The notes under the pieces: model-generated
Seen by the model: only the letters and a program-made list of their open reading frames with translations
Databases searched by the model: none
Told to the model about the DNA's origin: nothing
From: Dipteris shenzhenensis
Lineage: Eukaryota > Polypodiophyta > Polypodiopsida > Gleicheniales
DNA length: 64,000 nt
Direction: 5' to 3' (one strand)
Assembly (NCBI GenBank): GCA_047967505.1
Contig: CM106539.1
Part shown: positions 11,543 to 24,149 of the stretch, in pieces
How the letters are laid out: each line of letters starts with the position of its first letter
Position numbering within the stretch: the stretch's first letter is position 1
Made by a program: the position numbers and the translations under genes

Positions 11543-13225
11543 TTATTCCTTGCCTTTAGTATTCTGTCCATTTGTAGAGAGAGGAGTGTCTTCAGTGTTC
11601 CCATTAATTGTCGCAGGCTTGTTGCTTTCCCAGGAGAAACTAAGGGAGGGGGTATAGTGTTTTTTAGTCCATCTTTGGAGAATTCTTCCATCCCATTCTG
11701 CAACTAGTCCACATAATTGTTGAAGATGGGTCTTGTTCTTGGACCACCAAGATACAAAAGCCATTTTTGGATTAGTATGCACTTGGTTAAATTGCACATT
11801 ACTTCTAGCTATCCATATACACCACACGACATTTGCTCTCATTATTGTCCAATCTTCCCATTTGATTTTGCATGTATCTAATTAATGGCCTATCTTCCCA
11901 TTTGATTTTGCATGTATCTCCCAAAGGATTGACTTCCAATTTAGTGGCTCTCCTATATTGATTTGGATATATTTCCAAACTACTCTTGATTAAGGGCATG
12001 CCACAAAAAGATGAAAGATGGCTTCTTTGTTGTTGCATCTTTTACAAAGTCCATCCCCTTTGTGTTTGGAGGCTCCTTGCATTGGTCCAGATTGCCATAT
12101 GTGTAATGAGCTGCAAGATCATATAATATTTCTCTGGAATTTTCCTAGACCAAAATTTTTCAAACTTGCATTTCCATTTTTCTCTACTGTCATGTAGATT
12201 CCACCTACTGTTTAGCACTCTAAATAGCTCATCTATGAACAAAGAGGGTGTAGGTACAGAAAGGAACTGTGTATTGCCTGTTTGACTGAATTCTTTGTAT
12301 AGTTATGCTCTATTCTGCCCATAACCAATGCTTGTAGATTGTCGTTCAATCTAACTCTTTCCTTATCATCACTAGCCAACTTTTCTTACCTTTGTTCCAA
12401 AGTTGACCCCAGCTCTGAAGGCCTTTCTTAAAAACAAGTTTGGTTGCATCCATTTTTGCATTTGTTAAGGAGTTGTTCTACAGATATCTAGATGGAGTCA
12501 AGAGCCATAAAAGGACCCTCCCCTGAAAACAAAATCTCGCTTTGTATATCCTCTCTACAAAATGGGCTTCCTTTGGTAGAACATGGCTCTGATCCACAAC
12601 GAGTAGAGAGTAATAGCAAATTTTTCCATTTGGGGGTTCTTACTGGTCTATTGTGTTTAATATTCTCATTAGTAGCTGTGACCAATCTTTGTACGGATTT
12701 CAAATTGCTTTAATAACCCATGTTGTTGCTAGTTTCTTGGTTGCTTCGTCTATGTTCACTTACCCCTAAACCACCCTCAGCTTTTGGAATAATACAGAAT
12801 GACCATTTGACTTTTGAGATTCTGTTATTACCTCCCTAGAGGAGATCTCCATAGTCTAATGAATTTCTCAAGTCAATCTTGTGAAGGAGACCAACATGAA
12901 AGGTAAAAGATACCTATGGGATAAATAGAGTGGTTAAGGACTAGCTTCCTTCTTGCAAGCTTGGAAACTCCTCCACATATCTAGCTTTTTCTTGAATCTT
13001 TCTAGGAATAATTCTCATCTTTGTTTCATGGTAATATCAAATCCCAAAGGTATTCCCAACGATATGAAAATTGTACCTTTGTTTATATTGTGGCATCCCT
13101 TGTCATCAAGCAGAGTTTGGTTTACTTCTGAGAGAGTTGAGTGCCTAGCCTTAATGCAGTTGGTGGTCTTAGTTTGGATGTCTTTTGAGGATAGTTCTTG
13201 ACACTCTGACTTTGTAGACCACACA
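11543..13225 (-). pseudogene. LINE retrotransposon remnant: RT thumb to zf-RVT tail
   Basis: Read on the minus strand, the right end gives LGIPLGFDITMKQR then FKKKLDMWRSFQ, matching the YLG-IPLG and 'KL..W' blocks of LINE reverse transcriptases. Further left comes KVKWSFCIIPKAEGGLGV (the W...PK.GGLG block), then a variable region. Next is the zf-RVT part with WSRKIPEKYYMILQL near 12150 and LCKRCNNKEAIFHLFVACP near 12000, whose paired Cys and final Cys are kept. The C-terminal tail (WSKNKTHLQQLCGL) ends near 11543. Several stops and frameshifts are present, plus a small duplication ('cttcccatttgattttgcatgtatct' at about 11857 and 11893). The catalytic palm, endonuclease and poly-A tail were not found. 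Confidence 0.8.
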
Positions 13226-13230
13226 GAAAG

Positions 13231-13471
13231 AAAGAATTAGGTAGATTCTTGTACACTAATTCTTGCTCTCTAAAGATAGGCTAAATCCTACCTAGAGGGT
13301 TACCCTTGGGATTAATGAAATTTTGCTTTTCAATACCTGGGACCTTACAAAGAAAGAATTAGGTAGATTCTTGTACACTAATTCTTGCTCTCTAAAGATA
13401 GGCTAAATCCTACCTAGAGGGTTACCCTTGGGATTAATGAAATTTTGCTTTTCAATACCTGGGACCTTACC
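13231..13471. repeat. Tandem duplication, 122-bp unit, two copies
   Basis: The block beginning AAAGAATTAGGTAGATTC at 13231 recurs essentially unchanged at 13353. Near identity implies a recent event. It adjoins the 5' side of the minus-strand LINE remnant. Confidence 0.95.
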
Positions 13472-13507
13472 TAGTGTACTACAAAGGCTTGATAGTTGGT
13501 TACATAG

Positions 13508-13805
13508 TGCTAACTTCTACCTAAACTTGGATTTTAGTGGATCTCTAATTATCAGGGGGGAAATCCAAAGACCATCGCTCAAGATGTAAGGGTTGGTTTC
13601 TAATGGTCCAAAGACTCAAGGGGTGGGGGGGGGGGGGTTCCAAAGTTCGAGATCTACATAATGCTAAATTCTACCCAAACTGGGATTTTAGTGGATCTGT
13701 AATTATCAAGGGGGAAATCTAAAGACCATCGCTCAAGATGTAAGGGTTGGTTTTTGGTCCAAAGACTCTTTGGGGGGGGGGGGGGGGAGGGTCCAAAGAT
13801 CGTGA
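13508..13805. repeat. Tandem duplication, about 151-bp unit, with poly-G tracts
   Basis: Two copies share 'ggattttagtggatct' and 'aaagaccatcgctcaagatgtaaggg' (first copy about 13508-13660, second 13661-13805). Each copy ends in a long G homopolymer interrupted by a single base (about 13620-13638 and 13771-13790). Differences outside the G tract are few. Confidence 0.92.
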
Positions 13806-15847
13806 TCTAGAGCTCTCTCAACCATATCTAATTTCTCAAAGGGAGAGACAAAATATCCTTTCTCTTGAGAAATCTAACATTCAATACATTAATCCTTTTC
13901 TTGATTGAGTTGAATCTAATATAAGATTCTTTGAAGCTAGAGGTTAGGATCCTACGAGAAAACTCACTAAAGCATGTGTCCTAAGCTAGTCTATTGATTC
14001 CATGTATAACTCATCATTGAGGAAGACTAAGATATAGGCACTTGAATCAAATTTTAATGGTGTTCCCAAAGGTTCTTCACACTCTCTTCAAAAGTTTGTT
14101 GTGTTGCTTCCTTCTCTTTGGGGTCATTTGTGGCTCCGTCGGTGGGATTATCAGAGGGGGATGGTGCACCATCCTTTTGGGTCTTGCTGAGATCTCATTT
14201 TCTCAGTTGATGGATAGGATTCTCTACTACTGTCTTTTGAGGGGGTACCAAGACTGCCTCCCCTGGTGCTTGGAGTATTTCTTGCATGGTTGGTCTCCTT
14301 GCTTCTTCATTCAGTTGGGGAGCTTCCTCTATCATGTTCCAATTGGCCGATTGTCTCCATTCCTCCTCTAAAGGCGTGGTAAAGGCTTGCTCTTCTACCT
14401 TGCGACACTAGGTGCCCTCCTCTAGTGCTTGCAATCGTACCTCTTGTTGCGGACAAGAAGGTTTCTTCTCCACTGTAGGCAGAGCTAGAAGAAGTCGACA
14501 CCCTGGACCCGGGGGGAAACACAAAGAACCCTCGTGAAGCTGCCTTTGCTGCATCCACTTAAGAGGGCTCCTCATGCATGGTCACCCTGGTAACCGAACG
14601 AGCTTCATTCTTGTCTTCCATTTCTGCTTTGTGAGACGACATTCTTTGTTGCATTCTGGGCCGACCAATTCGACTCCTTAGTCATTTTCAATGGTGGAAA
14701 GCCGATCTTGTCAGTTATATCTTTTCCCCATGAGAACGATTTGGAGAAGCCTAAAATAGAGACGTACTCTAGCCTGAGGGAAGGTAGAGGTGATCTATGC
14801 TGATGGAAGGTCGCATCACTATCACAACGTCCATAACCATCCTCCATCTCATCCCCTATCTCAGTTGTAGATTTTTACAATTGCCATTTGCAAGATTGAT
14901 ATTGCTACAAGTGGCTAGTATCACTCTATTTGCCAATTATTTGCACCTTTGGAAGTATAGGTGGGAAGGATTACATTAACATATTACTTTGAATGGAGTG
15001 GAACTTTGAAATGTTTTCTTTTGAAATGTGAAGACAATTTTGGCAAAATGGTATAGCTAGCTTGTCTAAGTATTATTTTCTTAGGTTCCATTCCATTGGG
15101 AGAGACTAAAATGAATATAGTCTTGATGACTCGTACCTTGAATGAAGAGAATGTGGATTGCTTTTTGATTAGCCTTCTCCTTTAGTGCTTGCCCTTGTCA
15201 TGGGTGAGTTTGACACTCACCTTTGGAGTGCTAATTGAAGCTCGGTATGAAGACCTTTGTATAAGTGGATGCTCAAGTATGTGTGGGTGTGTGGATTGTG
15301 GATGTATATAGTTGAGAGCATTTGTTTATACTAACTAGTCTCCCCAAATTGCAATCTCTCTTTGACATAGTGATAAGGTATCTCTTATATGGTTGGTGCG
15401 AGTATGAAATGCATTTTTTTCACGACTGTGATAACATGCTAGCTATCAATGAGAATGGTAGTAGGTGCTCACAAAGATCAGCTAAGAGATGCATGAACTA
15501 CCAAGGGGAAAAAAATCCCACTAGTGGATTGCTAGGTATGTGAATCACTCTATGCACAAAGCTACAAGCTGTCCCCTTTGGGATAGAGCAAACCAAGATC
15601 CAAGGTAAAGATGATAGAAGATCTGATTGCTTTGATAGAAGATCTGATTGCTTGCCAACAATTTGCATCTAAACTATGCATAAATTTGAGGTATGGGAAA
15701 CACCAAACTGAATATTTGGTTTCATGTTGCATAAATATATAAGACAACCAGCTGCTTGGCTGTAGATACCCATGTCATACGGTTTTCTTACATCAAACAT
15801 GCTCCATTTAAGCTTAGCTTTTGCATGTACTTCAACCGAAGCAACAT
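13806..15847. other. Unassigned region; possible decayed minus-strand coding sequence
   Basis: Minus-strand frames at 14307-14558 (83 codons) and 14605-14847 (80 codons) are adjacent. They are moderately complex in composition and lie 5' of the LINE remnant on the same strand, so they could be a decayed LINE ORF1. No motif supports this firmly. A 20-bp direct repeat ('gatagaagatctgattgctt') occurs at about 15610-15651. Confidence 0.3.
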
Positions 15848-15937
15848 AACACACACACACATTTTTTATACCTAACAAACACACGCACACACACACGCAC
15901 ACACACACACACACATTCACATACCCACACACACAAA
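15848..15937. repeat. (CA)n microsatellite
   Basis: An imperfect CA tract with CG interruptions. A (TA)n run follows at 16038-16056, and scattered CA-rich sequence continues to about 16240. Confidence 0.92.
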
Positions 15938-18900
15938 TTTCCTTCAAATAATTGATGGACTTCCTTTCTTTTTGTCTTGTGACTTCCCCCCCCCTCCTTA
16001 TCCTCAAATATATTCTTGGTAAAAAATCTCTCATTCACATATATATATATATATAACCATTGGAATTCATAAACAAATATTTACCTAGCATTTTTCTTTT
16101 TTATTTTCTATACACGCTTATACGCTCACACACACATAAAATTATGACCCCTACACACCCATTCACATAACATACACACAAACACACAATTATGTACACA
16201 CAATCACACACATGCAAACTCACACAACATGCTTACACACACTGGCTTTAATCCCTAATCCTGTTAATTTTCCTACAACCTTACTCTTCTAACTTTCCAC
16301 TAACCCCAATTTCCCACCTTTACCACCCTCCCACCGCCATGTACGTATTTAACATAAATTAACTACCTAATTTATGATCCAATGGTCCCCTTTGTCTACG
16401 TGCTAACGTGCTTACACCACCTCATCTAATGCCTATTAGGGGAGAAATGGGGTTCAAAAGGGCCTCATAAGGAATGGATTAGGGGAGGATTATGAAACTT
16501 AATCTCATCCTATGTGGAGGGGTCATAATGGAGGGTCAAGTGGTTTTGGTAAGTTGGAGGTCGTTTTGCAAGCAATAAAGATGGGGGAGTTAAAAAAACG
16601 TTCACTAATTTATAAGTATATACAAGAAGTCAAACTAAAGTTATACATGATTGGTGGTTAGCTTGGTGGCAAGGACCGAAGGGTGGGGACAAAAGGCAAA
16701 TCTTGTCAAGTGCATTGATGTTTTGGATGGAGGTGGCGGGTTTGATGGGCGCCCAAGGTGGCAGCTGCATGGTCGCTTGTCCATGTGGCAAGCTCTGTCC
16801 ACTGTACCACCTCACTCATGGGGGCCAGCCCACTTGCATCCCCTCCTTTTTGACTTTGTGGGCAAGCCATAAATGCACCCTCTCCCCACATTTTGAATTT
16901 TGGGGACACATGGTAGCACACGGTTCTCCCTCTTTATCCTTGGTGGTTTTCTTTCCCAAATCCATGGTATTCCTTCCCCCTTTTTCAAATCAAAATCACT
17001 TTTTTCAAATTGAAACCACCTATGATTTATGCATAGTAAATGCCACATGCCACCTCCACATACCATTGCCCCACACCTTCTAGCACTCTCATTGGTACAC
17101 CTCAAATCCCTCTCTAATCCCTTTAAATTAGGAAACACTAATTGGTGGTCCTTTTGAGACCCCAAATCTCCCCTAATGCACTTTTTTCTTGTCTAATCCT
17201 TTCCTTATGCATTCCTTATAGTCCCCTACAACTTTTTCTTGCACCTCCCTATTCTCAACCTTCTCGACTTTTCGGATGGTTCTCTTAAGCATCTCGTTTT
17301 TCTCTCTAGTTGCTCAAACAAGCGCTCTTGACTGTTGTTTGTTAGCCTCCCTCTTTTCAAGTGCTTGTCATGCCTCGACTGGACCATGCATGGTTGCTCC
17401 TGGCCTTCTTGCCTCATTGCTTAGTGACTAGTCTTCCTTTCATTTCTTTGCCACCCTTTCTGTAGACAATGCAACTTTTTCTTCGTCGTTTCTCTTCCTT
17501 TTGTCCTTTTCATCCCCTTATTAATGGTTGCTGACAGACAGTCGGGTGGCTTCTTGCTTTTGAGTCTCAAAGTGAGCCTTTTACGTAGTCTCTTGTGTAC
17601 TTCCGCATCCTAGTTTGTTGCAACATGTTTCTTGGTGGATATCTTCTTCCTTCAATGGCGTGCTCTTAGCTCTTCACGTACTTGATTCCTTCGATCGCAC
17701 CTCCGTCTTCCCTTCCACTACGTGGTTCCCTCACAAGCCATTCGTGGAATTCGTTGCCGTTGCATGCCTTGTGTTATTGTCTCTTAGCTCACGTCATGCT
17801 GGTAGCTCTTCTTGCTTGTCTCCTGGTTTTTGGCCTAAGTGCTTTTAGACTCCCTCATCGCCCTTTCTCCATTTCATAGCAACCTTTTGATTGGCTTCTT
17901 CACAGATGGCAACTTTTTAAATGATGGAACACTTTCTGCCTCTTCAATTATTTCGAAGGGCCCTCTTCACTTCCCTCACAAGATACTAGTTAGTACACAC
18001 ACATAACATTAGCATTTAACTTTTCATTTCTTGTTCTTCTCTTAATGTTGTCTAACGTCTCTTTCATTTTTTATCAATCCCCTATCCCTTTATCTACTTT
18101 AATGCATGGTATGTACTTACTTATTTGATGTGATAATATGAACTTATATATTTGCATAATCATGTATGCATACATATTTTTGTGTATTTCGTCAATCTTA
18201 TATGTCTTTAAATTTATTCCCCCCTTGTTGCCCCTGATGTTTCCTCTATAGGTACGTTTGGCTCTTTACTATCTTAAATATCAATAAGCAATTTAATACT
18301 TTAATTGTTTATATTTATATCTAGTTCTACTTATTATATAAGATGTGCTGAATTTATATCTTTCTAGTTATCTATTTCTAGATGGCTTATTAAATCAATT
18401 GATTTTTTTAAGATTTTGGATTTTTAGTCTCATGGTCAATATATATACATATACTTTTACTTTGAGTTTCCTTACTTTAAATGTTAAATATTTGACCATT
18501 CAATCACATTACCCCCTTAAATAATGTTCATTAGGTAATCAACTTAAGAATCACCTTTTCTTAATTAACTTACTTGGACTTTTTTGGTATACAGTATTCC
18601 CAAAACCTATAAGTGGTTAATTATTAATCATGTGGTTCAATTGATTTTAGTTTTGCCCTTGCTTTATCTTCTATAATGGAAATTTCCTTTATTAAATTAA
18701 TTGTTTGATTCTTTTCATTTGCTTTAGCTAGTTTGGTTTTACTTCCTCGGGTGTGGAATATCCCCCATGACTTTAATTATTTTTTTCTATTAATTAACTA
18801 AGGATGCGAACTACCCTCCTTAGTTTTTGAGATTTAAGTTTTCTCATTTGGGCTTGGACTATCCCCAATACCTTTCAATATTTTTTAATAATAGCTTTCG

Positions 18901-19103
18901 TTAATTTCCAATAATTTGTTCTTAAAAATTTCTCTTTTCTCATTAATTCCTCATTTTCCTCATTTAATTTATTGTCATACTATATGTTCCTCATTATTTC
19001 CTTGACAAAGTATTTTATTTACAAAGTAAGTTAGGCATTTTTTGACCTTGTTCTTTAGGAGGATCTTTAACTTCATTGTCAACAATCAAATTTGCATGTT
19101 GCT
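15938..19103. other. AT- and pyrimidine-rich region without recognised gene
   Basis: Overlapping short frames on both strands around 16630-17165 have no recognisable domain. The stretch 18000-19080 is strongly AT-rich and without long frames. A small (TA)n tract is at 16038-16056. I see no RNA gene or element ends. Confidence 0.5.
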
Positions 19104-19810
19104 TCAATGTGATGCATCCAATAATCTGCAAGACTTAGGCCGATTAGGGCAATGGCTTTGTAATCTCCTCAGATAATCTCCCATACTCCCTCTCGCATAC
19201 GTAAGAGCTGCATTAGTTTGCCAAGTTGAAAACCTGATGCCACTAAATCTATCTATTGCTGTTGTTGGTAGCACTATGATATACCACTTGGTTGTAGTCA
19301 AGGGCCATGTCCCATTCCTTTGGCCTCTGTGTTGAAGATCCTTTGTTCAAATCAATCCAAATCATGTGTAACAGCTAATTGAGGACAGACTTTGTCCCTA
19401 GCCTTACCACAAATCATCACCAATGCCTCAATAGCTCGATGGTCCTTAAGATGCAGTCGATCATTGAAATCGGTTAAGAAGAAATGATATGCCTTCATGT
19501 GGCGCAAACTAGCATGAAGCGCACAAAAGCTACGGAAGATGCAAGAGTTTGCTTGCTGCTACAGAAAGTTTTGTTAAGCATGGAGGAGACTTACAGAGCC
19601 GTTTTGTAGCCAGGCAATCCTTAGATGACTCAAGAATCTACCAAACATTTGATAATGAGATCTTTCTAGGTACAGGAGGCAAGGATAGGCTTGAGAAGCG
19701 TTTTGTGGCTCAAGCAATAAGTTGTAGACCTTAGGGTGAAGAGTGGAAAAAAACACTGTCTTAGTTGCAACCACACGACTTAAGTTGGACAGAAAAAACA
19801 ATCGTGGCAT
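19104..19810 (-). other. Possible decayed coding sequence of unknown family
   Basis: The minus strand stays open over several joined frames: 19574-19810 (78 codons), then about 19330-19540 reading ALHASLRHMKAYHFF... and EALVMICGKARDKVCP, then 19104-19301 reading STWQTNAALTYARGSM. Frame changes are needed near 19315 and 19560. The composition looks protein-like, but I do not recognise the family. It could be a host gene fragment or an unusual transposon protein. Confidence 0.3.
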
Positions 19811-20978
19811 AATCAGGTATGACCATCCTGAGGGTACAAACCATGAGTTTCACCAGCAATAATAACTACCACAAATGTTCATATGTGCAGTTCAACGGGC
19901 TAGAGAGAATACAGAATGATATGGAAACCAAAAAATTACAGCAACTAGACATGTAGTAGCAACAAATAGAGATGCAATCACGATCGTGAATTAACTATGA
20001 GTAGCAACACCCAAAAGCCTCTGCAATCCACATTATGCACACAAACCAAGAATGGGGGAAAGAAAGGTGACTTGCAATTTGCCTTCTATGTCCATGAGCC
20101 AGGGGAAAAATTCCTCACGTAGGACCAAAGATCCAAACATGGGCATAGCTATGTGGTTACAGAGCCACACTTGGTAGGAACGAGTGGAGCTGGGCAGCAT
20201 AGAAGGTGCTCTCTATTGAGAATCACAATGCCTGAAGTCCAAGGAGTGAGTGGCCATGCATACAGGTAGGGCCCATAGAAGCATACATCCACACACCGAG
20301 GATTCTAATCCACCATATGAAGGCTACATGATGAAATATTGTTGAGGTCCTTTCCCCTCACCGCTTTGTTGACGAGCACCCTTGATGTCTGTGCTACACC
20401 AAGATGCCTTCTCCTCAGCTTGCCTAATGAACTACTGGTGCTTGGTTGCCTCTCAAATCTCTTCTAGTCTGTTGCTGAGAGATCACTCCCCCAAAAGGGT
20501 GTTGCATACATGGCAGATGACCTCACTAAAGTGTCGAAAAGCCACCACTTCGTCGACAGATCAAGAAAGTGCGCCTAAAAGCATTGTCTCTCTAGTCAAG
20601 TCAAAGCTCCTTGCCCTTGTGTGAGTTGTTCCCTAGCTACACAGACCATCTTGAAGACTGGTCCACCCCTAAGTATGTGTAGAAATACAATATCTCCAGT
20701 GGCTCACCTCGATAGGTGAAGCTATGCTGCTATAGTATAGTGTGTGAGGTGTTGAAGATCATAACCTTGGTTTTCCTAAGTTAATTATCAAGTCTCTCTC
20801 TTTGCAAAACAACTCTAGGGCCTCCAGAGATCTCTGCAATCCCTCCACTAAAGATGATGAGGACTCTCGTTTCCCTATTGGTGCTTGTTGGTGGAGGGAA
20901 ATAAGCGCGTTTACTTACCTTGGTTTGTTGTAATGTGGACAAAACCATATGGAGATGGGGGAATGAGCATGTGACAGA

Positions 20979-20982
<4 letters not shown>
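19811..20982. other. Unassigned stretch
   Basis: No domain, repeat or RNA gene was recognised. The plus-strand frame at 20382-20624 (80 codons) is Ser/Leu-rich with no family resemblance that I can name. Confidence 0.4.

Positions 20983-21018
<36 letters not shown>
20983..21018. repeat. (AG)n microsatellite
   Basis: About 18 uninterrupted AG units next to the dispersed repeat at 21026. Confidence 0.95.
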
Positions 21019-21023
<5 letters not shown>

Positions 21024-21025
21024 CA

Positions 21026-21375
21026 AGGAAAGCTTCTATTCATCAAAAGAGGGCTCGTAGCCCATTACAGTAGTTGCAACACAATGCTTTATGCAAAATA
21101 ATAAACATGGAAGTTCACAACTCTCTCTCACTCAGTCATGCCTCGACTCTAGCTAGAACACTATTACTGTCAAACAATAGTGCATAGAAAGAATAGCAAG
21201 ATCCCATTCTGCATTAGGGGTTGTCCCTTATTAAGTGTTTGTCCTCCATCGGCTTGGCTGTCCATTCACCGCCGCTCTCCATGATTGCCTCGACACTCCG
21301 CAATCACCTCGAAGCTTTGGAATCATCTCGGTGCTCTACAATCTCACTACATGCTCGTAACCCTATTGCTCGACT
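21026..21375 (-). repeat. Dispersed repeat copy R1a, probable LTR fragment
   Basis: This shares a long series of blocks in the same order with 28352-28735: 'ttcatcaaaagag', 'ctctcactca', 'aagtgtttgtcctccat', 'attcacc', 'gctttggaatcat'. On the minus strand it contains CTCTTTTGATGAATA, resembling the R-region of plant copia LTRs. The neighbouring GA run fits the CT-rich LTR flank common in such elements. No terminal TG/CA or target duplication was identified. Confidence 0.65.
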
Positions 21376-24070
21376 GTAACTACCAACTCAACCACACCTT
21401 GGCTCATGGTCACCCAAGGTTATTTTTGCACTCATACCCAAGGTCAACATCCTGCCTCAACTAGAATCGTGATCAAGTCATTACAGTCGAAAGTCCTGAG
21501 AAGACTCGGTTGAGGGCTAGGTTGCTTAGGACCTGACAAATTCCATTTGCACTTGGCAACTAGGCAGTGACATCTAAGGGGGTTAGCAGATGCGAGAGCT
21601 CAAGAGAGTGGAAAAGATGACACCTTGAGTGCTTGATCAGGTCTCACAAAACACAAGGGGAGTTTGATCTAGGTTTACTAAAGTATTCTTTGGGGGCCGC
21701 GGGAATAGGGCATTGATGCCAATGGGGATCTCATCGAGATGCAAACGCCATGCCCCCCTATGGGATGACGTGGGCTAGGGGCTTAGAACTGATATGGAGG
21801 CTCTTTCACCTAGCAATCGCTAGGAAAATATCTACAGGCAGACGAAGTAGATGGCAAAAACTCACAAGGAGCAGGAAGCGGCTCCGCATTGAGAATCAGA
21901 TGCGGGATGAAGTTTATGTGGTTACATCGGCCCAATATCTTGGTGAGGAAACACTTATTGGGGATAGTGCAGACAAGGCACAAAGTTTGGTGGGAGGGGC
22001 TTCGTATTAAGAATCAAATGTGGGGATGAAGTTTATGTGGCCACATTAGCCCAATATCCTAGTGAGGAAACACTGGCCAGGAACAATGGGGGTGAGGCAC
22101 AAAGGATGGTGGGAGGTAAGGAGCAATTGATTAGAGATGGAGGAGAGTAGTGAGGTGGGACAACACAGGAGCCGCAATGGAGCAACAAGGGGGTGTGGTC
22201 CAAGAGCTCCACATTAGAAAATACGGTAGAGGCCATGGCTTGTTGATTCCTTACACCAATGAAAGTGGTCTTGGAACCCATTAAAGTCGTCATGGCTATA
22301 GTTGGTGCACGTGGCTTGGGAGCTGCTACTTCAAATTAGTTGATCGAGGGCTATTAGAGCCTATGGCTCTAGTTGTCTAGTACATGTCATTGTGGTAGGT
22401 GTCCATCCAAAACGAGGAGCTTGAACACCGGATCTTGGATTTGGGGAAACACCTAAACTTGCTCATCCATTAGTGGAGTTCCTCTTAGAGGCAATCACAT
22501 TCAGCCTTCAGGGCATCTAGCTCGTGGTCGCGTGTCTAAGTCTTAACTCCATTTGTTTGAGTCTCTTTTGCTACGACTTGCAACGTGTCTAGAGTTGCTA
22601 AATTTCTTTATTCATCGTTGTCTGAACATTTTGTGCATGCTCATACGATGAAAGCAATGCAGTGTGGATTGCTTTTGGAGTGCCGCATGGTCTATCTAGA
22701 GCTTCTCAACAGGGGATTGGAGCTTCTCAACCTCCCCTGTTAGGTCTGCAATGCAACCTTGAAGGGAAATCTTCGATGCCTTGATATCGTATAGAGGGCA
22801 TGGAGTTGTTGCTTGTACTACTGGGCCTTCTTGGCATTGTGACATATCACTTGTCAAAGGACCCAGTTGGCCGCATGTGCCCAAGTGTTCTAAGGCCAAA
22901 GCGCCTTCTTTGCTAAGGGCAACCAGCTCTATTGTATCTTGGTCCTACTAAGGGCGTCCTCGTTAAAGTAGAAAAGATTGTCCATGCCCCCAGACTCCAC
23001 TCTGTTTGTGGTCTACACCGGGGGTGTTTGGAACTCAGGTAGTTGAAACTAGAAGTCAAGTGACTTGGAGGCAATTGTTTGGCTCGCCTCAGACTCCTGG
23101 GAATTTATTGTATGTTGGGATCTGCTAATCTTGTATGCTTTTCTTATTCCTCTTGTTCCTCATCGTTGACTTGCTCCATGGGTGTGTGCTCTTGCTCCAC
23201 AGTGTTAGTTCAAGAGTCACTACCTGTAGGCCTGTTGGCTCGGGGCTCTTAGCTCAAATTTTCTTTGTGAGCACATTGGATCTCGTTTCTAGAGGAGTGG
23301 TGGGGGACACTTGTTTGGTGGCTATCGGACCACCTTTCACATTTAATGATGAGATAATTGCCTTCTCGGTGGTGTTAGGCTTGGTTGTGCTGCTTAGGTA
23401 CTGAGGAATTCTTGCTAGGGGACCAAGCTCGAGGAAAGTATGTGCTTCAAAATACATAAGTAGGCATCAAATTTTCAATGTGCCTAGTTGCACTATTCAC
23501 TATGTGGCAACAAGGGACATAAGTATAATCTAGAGCAACTAAGATGAGATCATTGTGTGTGTAGAGTAATGGAGTTGCGTGTGTAATATATTGAGCTTGA
23601 AAGATGGTATAAGAAATCTTAAAGGATAAGGATAGGATAGCCAAAATCCTCTCTAGAAAAGATCTAATCGGACCTAGAGAGAGAAATACTAAAACTAGAG
23701 AGAAAAATACTAAAAGCCTACACTTTTTGAGATCCCCCACTTTGTGGAGGGACTCATGAGGTTCCCCACTTTTTTTAGAGACTCAAATGGTCCCTCCAAT
23801 TTATGTAAAGACCTAAAAGGTCCCCCCAAAAAGTGGAGGTACTCTTGTCCAAAAGGTCTCCTACAAAAGAGGTCCCTCTTGGAGGTACCTAAGGATTGTG
23901 TAGAGACCAACATGTATAAATCTCTCTCAATGGAATGAAGCTCCCACTCTTTGGGGTTTAGTGTTCAAGCTCACTATTGTGTTCATGTGATTGATCTGCA
24001 TTGCGTCATGCTTTCTTACACTATCGTGTTCTGGCATGCCCTTACCCTTGGAATCTCTACCCTTGAACTC
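21376..24070. other. Unassigned region, partly gag-like
   Basis: The minus frame at 22696-22899 has a helical, coiled-coil-like stretch (SLQGCIADLTGEVEKL) as found in some gypsy gag proteins. This is weak evidence. At 21886-22100 the motif 'gagaatcaaatgcggggatgaagtttatgtgg' is present twice, about 125 bp apart. Around 23720-23900 there are alternating short direct and inverted near-repeats of 'ccccactttttggaggga'. No intact gene was found. Confidence 0.35.
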
Positions 24071-24110
24071 CCTCCTCCTCCTCCTCCTCCTCCTCCTCCC
24101 TCCTTCTCCT
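24071..24110. repeat. (CTC)n microsatellite
   Basis: About ten CTC units followed by imperfect CCT repeats, lying at the truncated 3' end of copia-B. Confidence 0.93.
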
Positions 24111-24149
24111 CCCTCATCCCTCCTCCTCAACCCTTACCCCTCAAAGTCG

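Noticed and set aside
13620-13790. Poly-G tracts as functional G-quadruplexes
   Set aside because: They are homopolymer runs within a recent duplication and possibly affected by sequencing error; kept only as part of the repeat.
15669-16038. Cys/Val-rich minus-strand frames
   Set aside because: Produced by the CA microsatellite.
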